Source of the DNA: Epiperipatus broadwayi
Lineage: Eukaryota > Onychophora > Udeonychophora > Euonychophora > Peripatidae
Length of the DNA: 64,000 bases
Assembly (NCBI GenBank): GCA_028023455.1
Contig: JAQFVV010012513.1
Coordinates: 2,664,001 to 2,728,000 of the forward strand
Direction: 5' to 3'
In this document: one piece after another, positions 24,421 to 36,424 of the stretch
Position numbering within the stretch: position 1 is the first letter of the stretch
Layout of the letters: the number at the start of each line of letters is the position of its first letter
Translations under genes and position numbers: made by a program
Notes under the pieces: model-generated
Told to the model about the DNA's origin: nothing
The model's database searches: none
The model's input: only the letters and a program-made list of their open reading frames with translations

Positions 24421-24940
24421 ATGGTGTTCTAATTGTATTTTTATATTGGACTATTTCCATCATCTAATATGTGTATTGAATGTCATTAGAAAAATGTAAG
24501 TTTATTTAAATATTCCAAATACCTTCAACTGCAATCACTATAACATGAGAACACCTTTCCAGAGCTATACCACCCTATGAGGAATTCTAACATCTACAAA
24601 GCCTAAACTTGAAATGCTGAAAAGAAAAAAAACTGCATCAGACCACAAACTGATGATTAGAAGAGAGAAAATAGATGTGTCTGTAGCAAACCATGTATGT
24701 GCCAATGAACATACATTCAATTGAGAAAATACAAAAATATTGGACAGAGAAGAAAAGGACAAAGAAGAAAATTTAAAGAAGCTACTCACATGACAATGGA
24801 AAAAAACCCATAAGCCAAACTAGTGTGACTATACATAATGTATGAAACCACTAATCAACCTTGTTCTTAGGGAAAAAGTGGAGAAATCAGGAGGAACCTC
24901 ATAGATAAGTATATGAAATTACTGTAAACTGTTGCCTTTG

Positions 24941-25018
24941 GCAGGATGGTTCAGTTGGTTAGAGTGTTACCTTAAAATTCAATACTCAAGAATCTAAGGG
25001 TCCAGGTTTAAATCCCAT
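24941..25018 (+). repeat. tRNA-like segment in inverted PLE arm
   Basis: A-box TGGTTCAGTTGGTTAGAG (24948-24965) and B-box GGTTTAAATCC (25005-25015), spaced as in a tRNA. The T-arm pairs (GGGTC...), but the anticodon stem is A/T-rich and unconvincing. A polymerase III start in this arm would read outward across the right target site. Confidence 0.65.
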
Positions 25019-25042
25019 GCTAGTACTGTCACTGGTCTGTCC

Positions 25043-25098
25043 AGCAGCGTCTGAAGAAGAGGGGAGAACAATACCTCTCAAAACCTTGTGCATATACT
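25043..25098 (+). ncRNA. PLE terminal hammerhead-like motif, right end of element 1
   Basis: CTGAAGA, an unpaired A, hairpin GAGGGG...CCTCTC (6 bp with one G-U), AAAAC (for GAAAC), then CTTGTGCATATAC. Stem I is eroded compared with 42635-42698. Confidence 0.5.
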
Positions 25099-25252
25099 AA
25101 ACTGTTTGAGTGCTATTATTAACAGTTGAATGTATTTGGAATATTTAAATAAAGTTAATTTTTTATAAAGACATTCAATACACATATTAGTTGATGGAAA
25201 TAATCCAACATAAAAATACAACTAGAATACCATCATCACAAACTTTCAGGAA

Positions 25253-25267
25253 AACATCATTATCAGG
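25253..25267. repeat. Right target-site duplication of Penelope-like element 1
   Basis: AACATCATTATCAGG, partner of 21439-21453 (one mismatch). Confidence 0.8.
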
Positions 25268-26828
25268 ACTCTCTCAAAGATAAGGATTACCGTCCCAATT
25301 TCAAAATAAAAGATAGTACAAATAAATTTTATAATGACTATATAAATATGCAGGTATTACCGCTGATCTTTATTTAGCAAAAGAAAAGGAAATTCCATGT
25401 ATTCATTCAATTAAAAAAACAGAAGTGAAGTTATCCTGTTATGATTTTTTTTTTAAATAATTAATATTGTTTTATTACCAACTAAAGTAATAAAAATTAT
25501 CGGTATATACTTAACCATTTGCTTTTTAAATAATATTGAATAATTTTCTTTTATCAACGTAATAAAACTATTAATATTTATTTAAATTTCTATGTAAATT
25601 TAGACGACCATTTACCCTTTAAGAATGTTTTAAATCTAATTTGAAGAATTAATATTTATAAGAATTTAATTATAACCATTAATTATTTATATAAATCGAG
25701 ATAGTTTCTCTGTAATATGATGAATTAAAAATGAAAGCGTCCTTTGATAGAAAATTAAGATATTTTATCAATTGTAAAAGTACATTTTATAAAAATGTTA
25801 AAATGAAAATATTTGAGATGATTAAACTGTGTCAAAAAAATGAAAACAATTAATATATATATTTATTTAGAAATTGAAAACATAGAGAAAAAAAAAAGAA
25901 TGACGTACTCTTCGCGTCATTAGGTATGGAAGGATAAAAGAAATTCTCTCGATTTTAATATATAGTATACGCATAAACTTAATGCGACATAAATAATTGT
26001 AACGACAAATAATTATTATTACATTGTTAAATATAAAATTACCTGAAATTAATTTTGCTTAAAAAACTTATATTTATAAAGTCCTTTTAATAAACAGAAA
26101 TAAATAGTGCTTAAAAGTAATTTTATAAAGGTGAAATGATTTTTCTCTTTTGTACTGCAAATTTTAAAATTCCTTTTTGCTGAAAGTATTGAACTAAGCA
26201 TTTCTAATTATTAAAAAAATAAATGTGGAATTAGCCTACGCATTTCTAAATAGTAATAATAATATGGAATATATTTTAAATGTATTTATAGATAGATGAA
26301 GCATAAATCATCCATTGAATATTCCACAGTGGGGCAAAGACCTCTTCAAGCCCTCTTTTCTCATAGTAAAACATTATTTTTAAAAAGTCATATTTATTAG
26401 ACTCTTCAATTCCCAGGTGATAATAGTTTTATTGTTTTGTTTTTACATTTAGACAGAAATATCTAGAAGTCTACTTATTGACCAAAATTAGAAAATGAAC
26501 TGGATAATTATGGACCTACTGTATGAATAAAAGAGTTCTTAGATTGAGTAATACCTCAAATAATTTTTGAGTTTTATTTGTCTGAAATTCGAATCTTATT
26601 GTGGACGCGTTGTCTATCATTTCAAAACCTTTTTTAATTTTAGATTTATGCATACATGTCTGTAACTATCTATATTTTTACCTACTTATCCGTCTGCCTA
26701 TCTATTTACTTCCTATTATTCTGTACGTCTGTCTTTGTATCCATTCATATATCTATATGGATTTTTATCTATCTATCTTTATATTTGAATATTTTTTTAC
26801 ATATATACCTGTTTCCTTTTTGTCTGTA
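25268..26828. other. AT-rich, apparently single-copy DNA
   Basis: No sequence here recurs elsewhere in the window and no motif is recognised. A few CG-containing words (ACGTACTCTTCGCGTCATT at about 25903-25921) stand out in an otherwise CpG-poor background. No ORF of note precedes the microsatellite. Confidence 0.5.
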
Positions 26829-26955
<127 letters not shown>

Positions 26956-27016
26956 TTATCTATCTACTTGTATTTTTTTAAGAAATATATCCACTTACGT
27001 ATTAGTCAGTTAATCG

Positions 27017-27280
<264 letters not shown>

Positions 27281-27423
27281 CCTTTATTGTCTTTTGCATA
27301 ATATATCTTTCTACTTATTTATGTCTGTTTGTTTATCAATATATTTAAGTACTTATTTGTCTGTTTATGTATCAATTTATCTATCTGCCTATGTCTGTTT
27401 CTCTATATATCTACCTATATATC

Positions 27424-27511
27424 ATTAAAAAGCGATCAACACTTAGACATTCCCAATATCAGTAACAATCAACAATCTCAAACTGTTATTAAGGCAGCAT
27501 CCTTCTAACCC
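27424..27511 (-). repeat. Dispersed repeat E, copy 2
   Basis: Minus strand contains TGCCTTAATAACAG, GATTGTTGATTGTTACTG and ATATTGGGAATGTCTAAG, matching 14590-14700. It abuts the microsatellite. Confidence 0.6.
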
Positions 27512-28564
27512 TTCTATTTATTTATTTATTTATCCATGAACCTATAAGTTAATCTACCTACTTATGTCTACATGTATTGCTTATTGCTATTTCTTTCTTA
27601 TTCTAATGACAACAGTGTTTCGTTTAATATTTGGTCTAACATTTTAATCTTTATTTGTATGTCAGCATTCATTTGCCTTTGACATTTTAATTTTATGCAT
27701 TATTTTATTTTAATGTTCTCAGATGTTATAGAGATGTGAAATTATTACTTTGACTTGATTAAAATTTTTGTTGAGCCATTCCTTTATCTAACTACGTGTA
27801 TGGCAATAGAATGATGGACATATCATCTAAAAGTTCACAGTTTAGGATTTTCCCTGTAACTCCCAGTGCTTCAATGTCATGCAAACTCTCAGTCAATAAT
27901 CTATTAATTATTTAATACAATTAATTTGGTTCTAATTGCAGATCATCAGATGTTATTACTAAAATAATGATAGTGTAGAAATTTATGACTAAAAGATAAG
28001 ATCCTAAAATCTACTTTACCATACCTGACATAATGCTAAATTTGCATTTAAGAGATTATATCATATTAAATATATGGATTCAATGCTGAAAATTATATAA
28101 AATGAAGATCTGATGGATGACATGTGCCACCCAATTCTTATCAGCTTTAAAACTTTTAATTTTGCAATAGTCCATGGTATGGTTTTGGCACCTGAGACTT
28201 ATTTAAGACCAACTTTCTGAATGTTTAATGAATAATTTATAACTGAATGATTACATCATAAAAATGGACTTTTTATAAAATCCAAAACAATTTTACTTTT
28301 TCCAAATCTAACAGTAAAGGCAGATGTGTGTGGTTCTTCATAGATATTACTGGTGTTCACCAATGGATTTAAAACAACACATGATTACTGATTCATCAGC
28401 TACTTATGGAATTAATATCCATCAATCTTTTTAAAAATGGACTAACACAAGCCATGAACCATATATTTAATGACTATCCAATCTATGGCTATCATTGAAA
28501 AATTAAAGGAGTTAATAAAACCAAATAAATGACTTAATAAATCCACTAGTGAGTCATTGTATTT
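27512..28564. other. AT-rich DNA, no gene recognised
   Basis: No ORF above chance length and no shared repeats were noticed. Confidence 0.5.
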
Positions 28565-28730
28565 ATATATTGGACTATTTCCATCATCTAATATAAATTT
28601 TGAATGTCTTTAGGAAAAAATTACTTTATTTAAATATTCCAACTACATTCAATTGTTTGGTATGTGCTATTACTAACAGTTGAATATATTTGGAATATTT
28701 TAAAAAAAATTATTTATTTCAAAATACACT

Positions 28731-28766
<36 letters not shown>

Positions 28767-28884
28767 ATCATGTATTTTGAAATATATATATCATGTATAT
28801 ATATATATATATATATATTACATGATGGAAGTAGTCCAACATATAAATACAACTAAAATACCATCATCACAAACCTTCAGGAAG
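28565..28884. mobile_element. Minimal PLE derivative: two inverted ends around a TA tract
   Basis: The left end (TATTGGACTATTTCCATC, then ATTCAATTGTT) and right end (AACAGTTGAATATATTTGG... GATGGAAGTAGTCCAACAT, ATACCATCATCACAAACC) are the inverted ends of the PLE with the entire interior missing. A TA tract (about 28735-28820) sits at the junction. Sequence beyond the right end begins AGCACTAG, as in the PLE 5' coding region. Confidence 0.7.
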
Positions 28885-29286
28885 CACTAGATAATCTATC
28901 TTTTGGTTAAAATCTCTACAGAGTTCTTTATGATATTTTCTAATGAGTAAGTAGCCTAAAAATCCATACCTCATTTAATTCCCTACTAGATTCAGTCACA
29001 AGGACACCAAGTTATTCTACTATAAAAATTATCTCCAAAGCTGTAAACATTATCCAACTTTTACTTTCAAAATATTACTATTTTAATGTTACCTTAGCAT
29101 CCAGCAATGTTTGAATAAGTCTTTCTGTGGATATAATTAATTTAAATTTTTACACTGACTTTCTGTTATGATTCAGTTTTAAAAAAAGATTTGAAAACTA
29201 TTAATAATCATATTAATAAAATAAATACAAAACATTTGTATCAGAGTTGAATGATAAGGGTAACTTTCATGCATATGTAGAATATA
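28885..29286. other. AT-rich DNA, no gene recognised
   Basis: No motifs were identified. It separates the PLE remnant from a mariner-like element. Confidence 0.45.
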
Positions 29287-30115
29287 CAGGGGGGTGCCCA
29301 AAGTAATAGGAATCATTCTCTTGTAGGCACACCTGTTGTAGTACATGTTTCTGCTTCTAAAAACCTCTTTCAGGGACCCTTCTGCAATAATCTACCAAAT
29401 GATGTCATTTTGTGAAAATTGTGATGCCACATAGCATATTTTTTTGTAAAATGTGTTTTGTGCATTTGATGATTTTTATGATGGTTGAAAAGTTGGAACA
29501 ACATGAAATTCTGTTTGCTTTTAGGGAAAACATCAATGAAAACAGTTGTAATGCTTGAAACCATTTACCAGCAAATTTCTTCTGGGAAAAACATAAGGTT
29601 ATGAGTGCTTTAATGGAAGAATCAAATTCACCACATACCAGGAATGTGTGGTGAGTTAATTTTGATGTCAAAACAATGCTAATTTTTGTTGCAACAGCAT
29701 TGTTTGCTCAGAATTCATGTGTAATGATTAGATTTTTAACACCTACAAGTTCTCACATTTTGGTGGATATAAATGAGAAGCATGATCTGTTTCAGCAACA
29801 ATACATTAGGAAACAAACCCTTGGGTGTGAAACAAGTTTTAATAAAATTTAACAGGATTTAGCTTATCTATTAAACCATATCCATTTGATCTTACTCTGT
29901 TTAAGTTTTTTTTATTATGAAAAAATGTCAAAGAATGGAGATGTTAAAAGCATGCCTTTGCAAGAATTTCTAGACTACTTTGAATAGTGCAAAACACATT
30001 TATACCTGTGCACTGCATGAAATGCAATACTTTGAAAGAGATTTAATTCATAATACTTAAAAATAAATACACAATTTTTATTTAAACAATCCTGTTATTT
30101 TTTGGCATGCTCTCA
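29287..30115. mobile_element. Decayed mariner-like DNA transposon, copy 2
   Basis: An 829-bp element flanked by TA on both sides. The left end GGGTGCCCAAAGTAATAGGA is complemented imperfectly at the right end (reverse: GAGCATGCCAAAAAATAACAGG). The interior matches copy 1 (CCACATAGCA, AAAACAGTTGTAATGCT, AATTTCTAGACTACTTTGAA). Reading frames have multiple stops, so no transposase is encoded. Length is shorter than a full mariner (about 1.3 kb), consistent with internal deletion. Confidence 0.65.
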
Positions 30116-30117
30116 TA

Positions 30118-30884
30118 TTTACATATTGAAGAGTTTAAATTAAAATCAGGGTATGGACAATTTTGTTTACTTGTTTAAGAATACTGGGAAAATGCTAGCA
30201 ATCCATGGTATGTATTTTTCTGTTTGCATCAATAATATACTATGAAAAGGAGTTTCTTTTAATCTCCAGATCCATCTATTGTGGAATAATCAACAGATGT
30301 TCTACAATGATGTTATTGGATTCTTTACATTAAATCCATAATTAGATTCATATTTATTACTAATGAAATCTAAGATTCAGAAACTAGATTAAAATAATAG
30401 CATCATCATTTGTTTCCATTGATTACCAAAATGACATTAGATGTCTCCCTAGATTAATGAAAACCGCTTTCGAAGAAAAAAATACTTAAAATATACCTTT
30501 TTGATACTAATATTAATTGCCTTAAATATCACCATGATAACAGTCATATGTTTTTTTTCACTTGATGCATCCTACATAATAAATTTATTAATAAATAAAG
30601 TAAAACTTTTAACATAATGTTCCATAGAGATATTTCACATAAATTACAATATTACATAATGCTAATGCTTTTATAACAAGATAAATGTAATAAGACAATT
30701 AAAGAACAGAGTTTATTTGATATGCCTGATACTATTATATAAAAAGAAATTTATTTGTTATGATGTTTACTGGAATATTTTTGAAATTGTAACTTATGGT
30801 GCTATTAGTGTTTTGAGAAAAAATGTTCTAGTAATCAGTAAGAATTTCCAAATTGAATAATCCTATTTTATTTTAGATATGATA
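30118..30884. other. AT-rich DNA, no gene recognised
   Basis: No motif or shared repeat was noticed. Confidence 0.5.
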
Positions 30885-31380
30885 GTATGTTGGACTTCCA
30901 TTATCTATCATTAAATGTTGGATGTCTAGAAATTTTTAAACTTAATTTAAACATTACAAATAGAAACAACTGTTAGTAATAACACACAATTAGACAACAC
31001 AGGTTAGTAAACTTCACAATGTTTCAAGTCATATTTGTCTTCTTTTTCCTTCAGGTATTTCTGATGTGACTAGTGACAATATTAGCATATGATTCAAGCT
31101 CACAAATTTGATATTCCAATATGCAAAGTGGGAGGTTGGCTCCTATGGTAATGTTGTCATGCCTCAGGTTAGCAACACCTGAAGAAGAGTAGAAAAGAAT
31201 ATCAACTCGAAACATTGTAAATCCTGGGTTGTCTATTTGTGAGTTGTTACTAACAGTTGTTTATATTTGAAAAGCATAAATAAGACTTAAAATTTTCTAA
31301 ACATTCAACATTTAATGATAGATGGTGGAAATAGTTCAATATATTATAACATCTAAAATATCATTATTACAAACTTTCAG
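30885..31380. mobile_element. PLE-derived foldback with hammerhead motif
   Basis: The ends (TGTTGGACTTCCATTATC at left; GATGGTGGAAATAGTTCAAT then ATTACAAACTTTCAGG at right) are PLE termini in inverted orientation. Each arm retains a CTGAAG-type motif. No coding region remains. It is the cleanest short PLE derivative and shows the 'two ends only' structure. Confidence 0.7.
31168..31230 (+). ncRNA. PLE terminal hammerhead motif in foldback
   Basis: GGTTAGCA-A-CAC, CTGAAGA, hairpin GAGT...ACTC, GAAAC with the self-complementary ACATTGT. The 5' half of stem I (GGTTAGCA) is the exact partner of the TGCTAACC found at 42691-42698 in PLE 2; its own 3' half has drifted. The GAAA box is intact here. 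Confidence 0.5.
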
Positions 31381-31559
31381 GCAAATACTTATTTTATTTT
31401 ATTTGCTTATCTGCAACAGTTTTATGAAGCTTAATTTTAAGTAGAATTAATAATATGTATTAATTTTATAATTTTTTAAGGCATATAAAATTATTTCAAA
31501 CTTTTATTTAGAATACACAGACATAAAGTTGTAAAATTTGGTCTTAGAAAAAATAGAAA

Positions 31560-31912
31560 CAATAAGCTGAGAAGACATTAATGAGACAAGATGGATGAAG
31601 AAGAACAATATTGATCAGATTCTGAGAGAAAAAAGGATTGTTGGTGTAGAATGTTAGAAGAATGAGGAATATAAAATTCTAGGAATACATTTTAAACATG
31701 ATATTTCTCTACAAGATGTTTTGCAGGGTAAAGTTTTGGAAAGAAAGCTGAGAGATAGGCATAGAACATCATATCGTAAAAATATGACCAGGGAAATTGT
31801 ATTTAGTTCATATGTAAATATAAAAATGCTGAGAAAAGAATGTTATGGTTGCAATAATAAGACATTGTCTTTAGGAAGAGAAAATAAAGCACATTTCTTT
31901 TATCACTTTTGA
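31560..31912 (+). pseudogene. Non-LTR retrotransposon C-terminal fragment
   Basis: The plus strand reads HDISLQDVLQGKVLERKLRD then RHRTSYRKNM. This matches the form taken by the region after the reverse transcriptase in many LINEs (H-D-S-L, then LQGK-E-KR-RGRPR-SW-D), here weakly. An upstream frame reads RQDGWRRTIL. No catalytic domain is present and the fragment is broken by stops. The lineage cannot be fixed from so little. Confidence 0.5.
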
Positions 31913-32264
31913 ACATGTTACCCTGAAGAATTTTAGATGAAATAACCTTGATGATGATGATTGTAATAATAGTTAACTGTACAGAAAGTTATGTGATTTA
32001 ATATCTTAAAGCTGATATATTAACACTATGATAAACTCGCAGATTAGAGTTGTCTTTAATATTACTAAATGAATTAGTTTTCAATCTTTTCTTTATATGT
32101 AGACATATTTTAATTTTATAATGTCCAAATTTTTTTATTTATACTTATATATATATAACGGCAAATAAAATTTTCATTTGAGTCTTAACATGTTAGAAGG
32201 TTTGCCAAATAAACTACACTACAGCAAAAAAAAAATTTCTTATTATTGTTGTTTTAGACATTAT

Positions 32265-32341
32265 TTAATTATTGTTACATTTTCATTTACCATTGACAAA
32301 CTCCCTCCACTCACAACTTTGACGCCGTCCATTATGATCCT
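32265..32341. repeat. Short dispersed repeat, partner of 5864-5945
   Basis: ATTGTTACATTTTCATTTAC, then GACAAACTCCCTCCACTC, matches the earlier copy at about 80 percent by eye. Nature unknown. Confidence 0.5.
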
Positions 32342-32811
32342 TTAATAAAAATTTGTATTTTGTTTAAAATCTCTATTTCGCTTCACTTGTTTGAAACGTA
32401 TGCATAGAAAAAGAAAAAGGTGGATAGAATAGAATTCTCAATATCACGCGATTGTGGTTAATTAAAAATTAAAATAAAGTAATCATTATTTAATTTTAAA
32501 CTGTTTTGCATCAAAAATGATATGATAATTTCTAGTTGTAATAAATAATTATTGTAATCAATAAGATATTTATATATATTGTATGCTGGAAAACGTGTGA
32601 CTTCTTGAAGTTTAACACCTGCAGATTATATTATAGCTCAGTGTAATATATTTTATAGAAAACAAAGTAACAATCGTTTTTCTCATCGCAGAGTATTGGC
32701 CGTACTTGCTACTTTAATTTTTTTTTCAATTCTACTGAAAGTACGTAATTAATTACTAAACTCCTTCAAAGATTATATAATTCTAAAAATATAGACCCAA
32801 CAAAAAGTCAT

Positions 32812-32906
32812 CTTTTCTGCATTGTGTGGCCATGTGTGTCAGTTGTATGAGATGGTGTGCATGGTTGAAGTGGCTTGAAAGTGTGAGTTCATAATCCCCT
32901 ATATTT
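32812..32906 (+). repeat. Family A fragment (tRNA-like end)
   Basis: CATGTGTGTCAGTTGTATGAG then GATGGTGTGCATGGTTGAAG and GAAAGTGTGAGTTCATAATCC match the 3' portion of family A. The ribozyme half is absent. Confidence 0.6.
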
Positions 32907-33557
32907 GCTAACAAACAGCAATATAACCAAGTTTTTAAATTTGTGTACTTTTTAAATTTTTGATTATTTCTAATTTTTTTAAAATATATATATATATTTG
33001 GTTAACTTAAATTTTCTTTTAATTTTCCTGAAAGAATGTATATTCATATATTCTTTATAATATTGGATTAAAGGGGTTATAAATCAAATGAATTAGGATA
33101 TTTGTTCAGTTTTCCAAAAAGATATGTAGCATTGCTTGAAGTATATTGGTTCCCCACAAATTACTAATCATATTTTATAACTTTTACTTAACAGAATGAG
33201 AGTACATATTAAATGTGTGTTATGGAAATTGGAAATCAGTCTTAAAAGAGGACGTGTATTAACTTCTACTCGGTGGATTTTTTAAACTGTTTATAAGCAG
33301 CTTCTGGGAATGGCTATGTGTTATGTACAGGTCTAATGTTGAAATTTTTAATTTCTCTAATAAAACAAACATGAATTTCAATTCCTTGTATTTTGGATTT
33401 ATATTATATTGATGAGTATGGTATCTTTTTCAATAACAAAAGATAGGTCACAAAGTATACTTATGGCTTTAAATGGAATATACAAAACATTGGTTTAGTA
33501 AGTAATGACCCAAATATTCAAGGTTTTTATCTGCAAGTGATGGAAGCAAAAGGTGCA

Positions 33558-33572
33558 GTCTCTTTTATCTTT
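33558..33572. repeat. Left target-site duplication of family C element
   Basis: GTCTCTTTTATCTTT, repeated exactly at 34080-34094. Confidence 0.8.
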
Positions 33573-34079
33573 CACATGACCACCACTTCTTATGCTTGTG
33601 TATAACTGTTGTTAAAACAGGCAAAACTCACTATACGTATTGCCACACACAGCAAGCTAGAGTAATCAATGGATGCCAGAAGGCTTGTGCATAAAATCCT
33701 GCCTAATAGGATAGTGGTGGCTATGGTTATTAAAGAACCAAAGATGCCAAAATGTATGGGTGCTGAACTGAGTTCAGATTCTTGTGACTATATAAACTTA
33801 TGGGCTTGGATTAAAAACATTAAGGTGTTTTCAGTTTAAGACTCATAATTTTGTAGTTAAATGGAGATAAAAGGTGGCTGTTGGTTGATTGCATTAGATC
33901 CTAAGATCTAGGTGCAGTGCTCTCAGATCTAAGGCTTCTCACTGACGAAGGCCACAAGCCAGAAACTGGTCTGGGGATATTGGATGAGTAGGTGCTAGAT
34001 GGGGATTTTATGCACAAACCTTCTGGCATCCACTGATTACTCTAGCTTGCTGTGTGTGGCAATACATATAGTGAGTTTT
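33573..34079 (+). mobile_element. Family C foldback element, full length (507 bp)
   Basis: It is bounded by an exact 15-bp duplication. The tips are inverted: ACAGGCAAAACTCACTATACG at left against its near complement at right, continuing through TTGCCACACACAGCAAGCTAG and the ATGCCAGAAGG segment. The length almost equals the 55077-55581 copy (505 bp), giving a consistent unit size. No ORF; one hammerhead motif on the plus strand. Confidence 0.8.
33937..33976 (+). ncRNA. Family C hammerhead ribozyme motif
   Basis: TCTCA, CTGACGA, hairpin GGC-CACAA-GCC bracketed by an A-A mismatch, GAAA, ACTGGT helix III (self-complementary through a G-U), cleavage triplet GTC, TGGGG. Helix I is TCTCA/TGGGG with two G-U pairs. 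All catalytic boxes are intact. Confidence 0.75.
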
Positions 34080-34094
34080 GTCTCTTTTATCTTT
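34080..34094. repeat. Right target-site duplication of family C element
   Basis: Exact partner of 33558-33572. Confidence 0.8.
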
Positions 34095-36424
34095 ACAAAC
34101 ATTAATTTGAAAATGTCCAATTTGAATCCCTGGATCTTTTGAAATTGCATAATGAAGCCTACATTCTAATGTGTTATAAACTGACTATAACAAATATTTA
34201 CGTTTGGGTATTTTATCACAATAATTAATTATTGCAAGTAAATTAATTGTGTAGAGAGCTGACCTTTACCAACTTCAATCGGAGACCTTTTAAATTAGAT
34301 AGAAACATCATCACATGATAATACTGATTCATGAACTTTAATATTTGCATATTACATATTAATTAAAAATTTATATTTATCAAAATTGCCTCTGATTTTT
34401 CATTTGCTTTGATTTCTTTACTCACGAAGACATTTAGTGTTTTTAAGGTCAAAACTGAAAACAAAATTCCAGACCCATAAGTGCCAAAATTGTCCCTGAG
34501 ACCTCTCGGTCCCTAATTGGACATTCTACCAAATATGCAAAACCACACAGAGCATATATTTTTTGATCAAAGAAAACAGATGCTGTAATTAAATCATTAT
34601 TACTCTATTTTTATATGTTTATGCAAAATAATATAAAAGTATGGATGCTAAAATTCAAGAATCTTGGTATATCACAAATGTCATTTGTTTCTCCTAAATT
34701 TAAAAGTTTTCCAATTGAAAATGGTTATGCAAGAAAATAGAAGCACTTCTTGGTTTCATTGTGGTTATAAGTCATATTTACTACGACTGTTATTACTTTA
34801 TTATCTTATTATTATTGTTATTATTACACTAATACAACAAAACATTAGACAAGCTATAGCTAGCTTATGCCATGACTGCCATCTTCAGCATTTATGCTAT
34901 AAGCTGGATATAGCTTTTGTTTTTTTATTGATGTAAATAATAAATATTACATGCAATGTAACAGAAAGTAACCGAATCTTCAAAAGACTTATATAATGCA
35001 AATAAACTATCCAAAGGACAGATTGCATCACCTGTCTTTTAGCATTTGTTCTTACATATGCTAATGACATTTTATATAAAAAAAGGAATTCAATCTATTG
35101 ATTATATATATTTATAGAAAAAGAGATAACAATCATCATTTAAATATTCAGAGGATTAAAATTGAGCTTTAGTTTTAACAGAATCTAAATATGAAATGAA
35201 AACTTGGTTTTAATATTTGTAAATAAAATTAAATCAGATTATTCATAAATGATCAATACGTCATCGGAGCTTCCAATGAGTTATTTAAACTGAAGTTCCT
35301 CTTTATTTCTCTGAATATTTAAATGATGATTCTCATTATTTAAACAACATACATATATAATCACTCCATCAAATTTACTATATTATTTAAAATTATATAA
35401 ACAAAGTAAAAATATATAAAAAAAATTAAGAAAGAGGCGATATCATCCGTCTTTTGAATAGTTTATTTACATTAATATAACTCATTAAAAGCTTCAGTTA
35501 TTTTCTGTTCAATTAATGATATGTTAATATTTATGGAGATAATTTTTAATCATATCTCACCTTTCCTTCAAATAATGGAGATAGTCGAGATTCTTTTCTT
35601 ATCGCGATTGGATTTAGTATTCATTGCCGCTAACCAACATGTATATATGCAGATAATGCACAGCCAATAACAAGAACAGGCCAATATGCAGTGATCTCAC
35701 CGAATCTGTTTCCTTTAAGGTTGGTGATCTGAGAATAAGTAGTCAGCCTTTTTAAAGATAAGGAAGAGAATGATTGTTAAACCTGAAAGACAGTATGTGT
35801 TCTCCAGAGAACAACTGTTAAACATGAATAACAGTAGCTTAGTTTTCTATATATGGTTGAAAGAAATTCATGCTAATCTAAACAGTAGTGATTGTTTTCC
35901 TGACTATAGCTATTTAAATAATGGTTAACGCAGTGATGCAAGTCCACATTTAGGACTGGAAGCTGCACAACCAAAGCTGACGAGGTAATTCATAATTACA
36001 GCCAGAAGAGTCTCTGTACCTACTAATGAAGCAGATTGTCAAATGCACTTGAAAGTTGATAGAGAAATCAGTAAGGACACACACAATCCCTTCTTTAATA
36101 GTTCACATTAGATCTGGTAGCTTTACTCTGCTAGACAGTAGCCAGCAGATTATAGCCATCATTACTTAAATCTGTAAATATTGTAGATAAATATTACAAA
36201 CCAAGTCCATGTTTATATCTATATATTACTAATACATATATTATTAAAACATATCTACACTCATTTGTGTTTATATGAATAATCCAAACTAAACAGAACA
36301 ATTATATATTATTTTTGTTAATATTATGTTTATGAAAATTTAGCAAAGGTGAAGATTACGCCAATAATTGCTCAAACAATATTAAAGTGTTGCAAAAACT
36401 CGTATATCTAACTATTAATTGAAC
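34095..36424. other. AT-rich, mostly single-copy DNA
   Basis: No recognisable gene. The ORF at 34664-34936 has no motif and sits in A/T-rich DNA. About 35560-36130 is less A/T-rich than its surroundings and holds no repeat I recognise; it could include host exon or regulatory DNA but I find no splice-bounded frame to support that. Confidence 0.45.

Larger units (their letters stand above)
21454..25252 (-). mobile_element. Penelope-like retroelement 1 (PLE), decayed
   Basis: This is a 3.8-kb composite. From right to left (its own sense): an inverted partial copy of its own 3' end (about 25252-24555), a short direct terminal segment (about 24545-24405), a decayed ORF for reverse transcriptase and GIY-YIG endonuclease (about 24420-21890), and the 3' terminal region. 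Direct plus inverted partial end repeats are characteristic of Penelope-like elements. The ends carry tRNA-like boxes and a hammerhead-like motif. It is flanked by a 15-bp target duplication. Frameshifts and a palindromic insertion make it inactive. Confidence 0.85.
24555..25252 (+). repeat. Inverted partial copy of PLE end
   Basis: It is the reverse complement of about 21454-22200, including the GIY-YIG 5' half, tRNA-like block and terminal motif. It ends ATACCATCATCACAAAC then TTTCAGG, the outermost element sequence, directly before the right target duplication. Confidence 0.8.
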
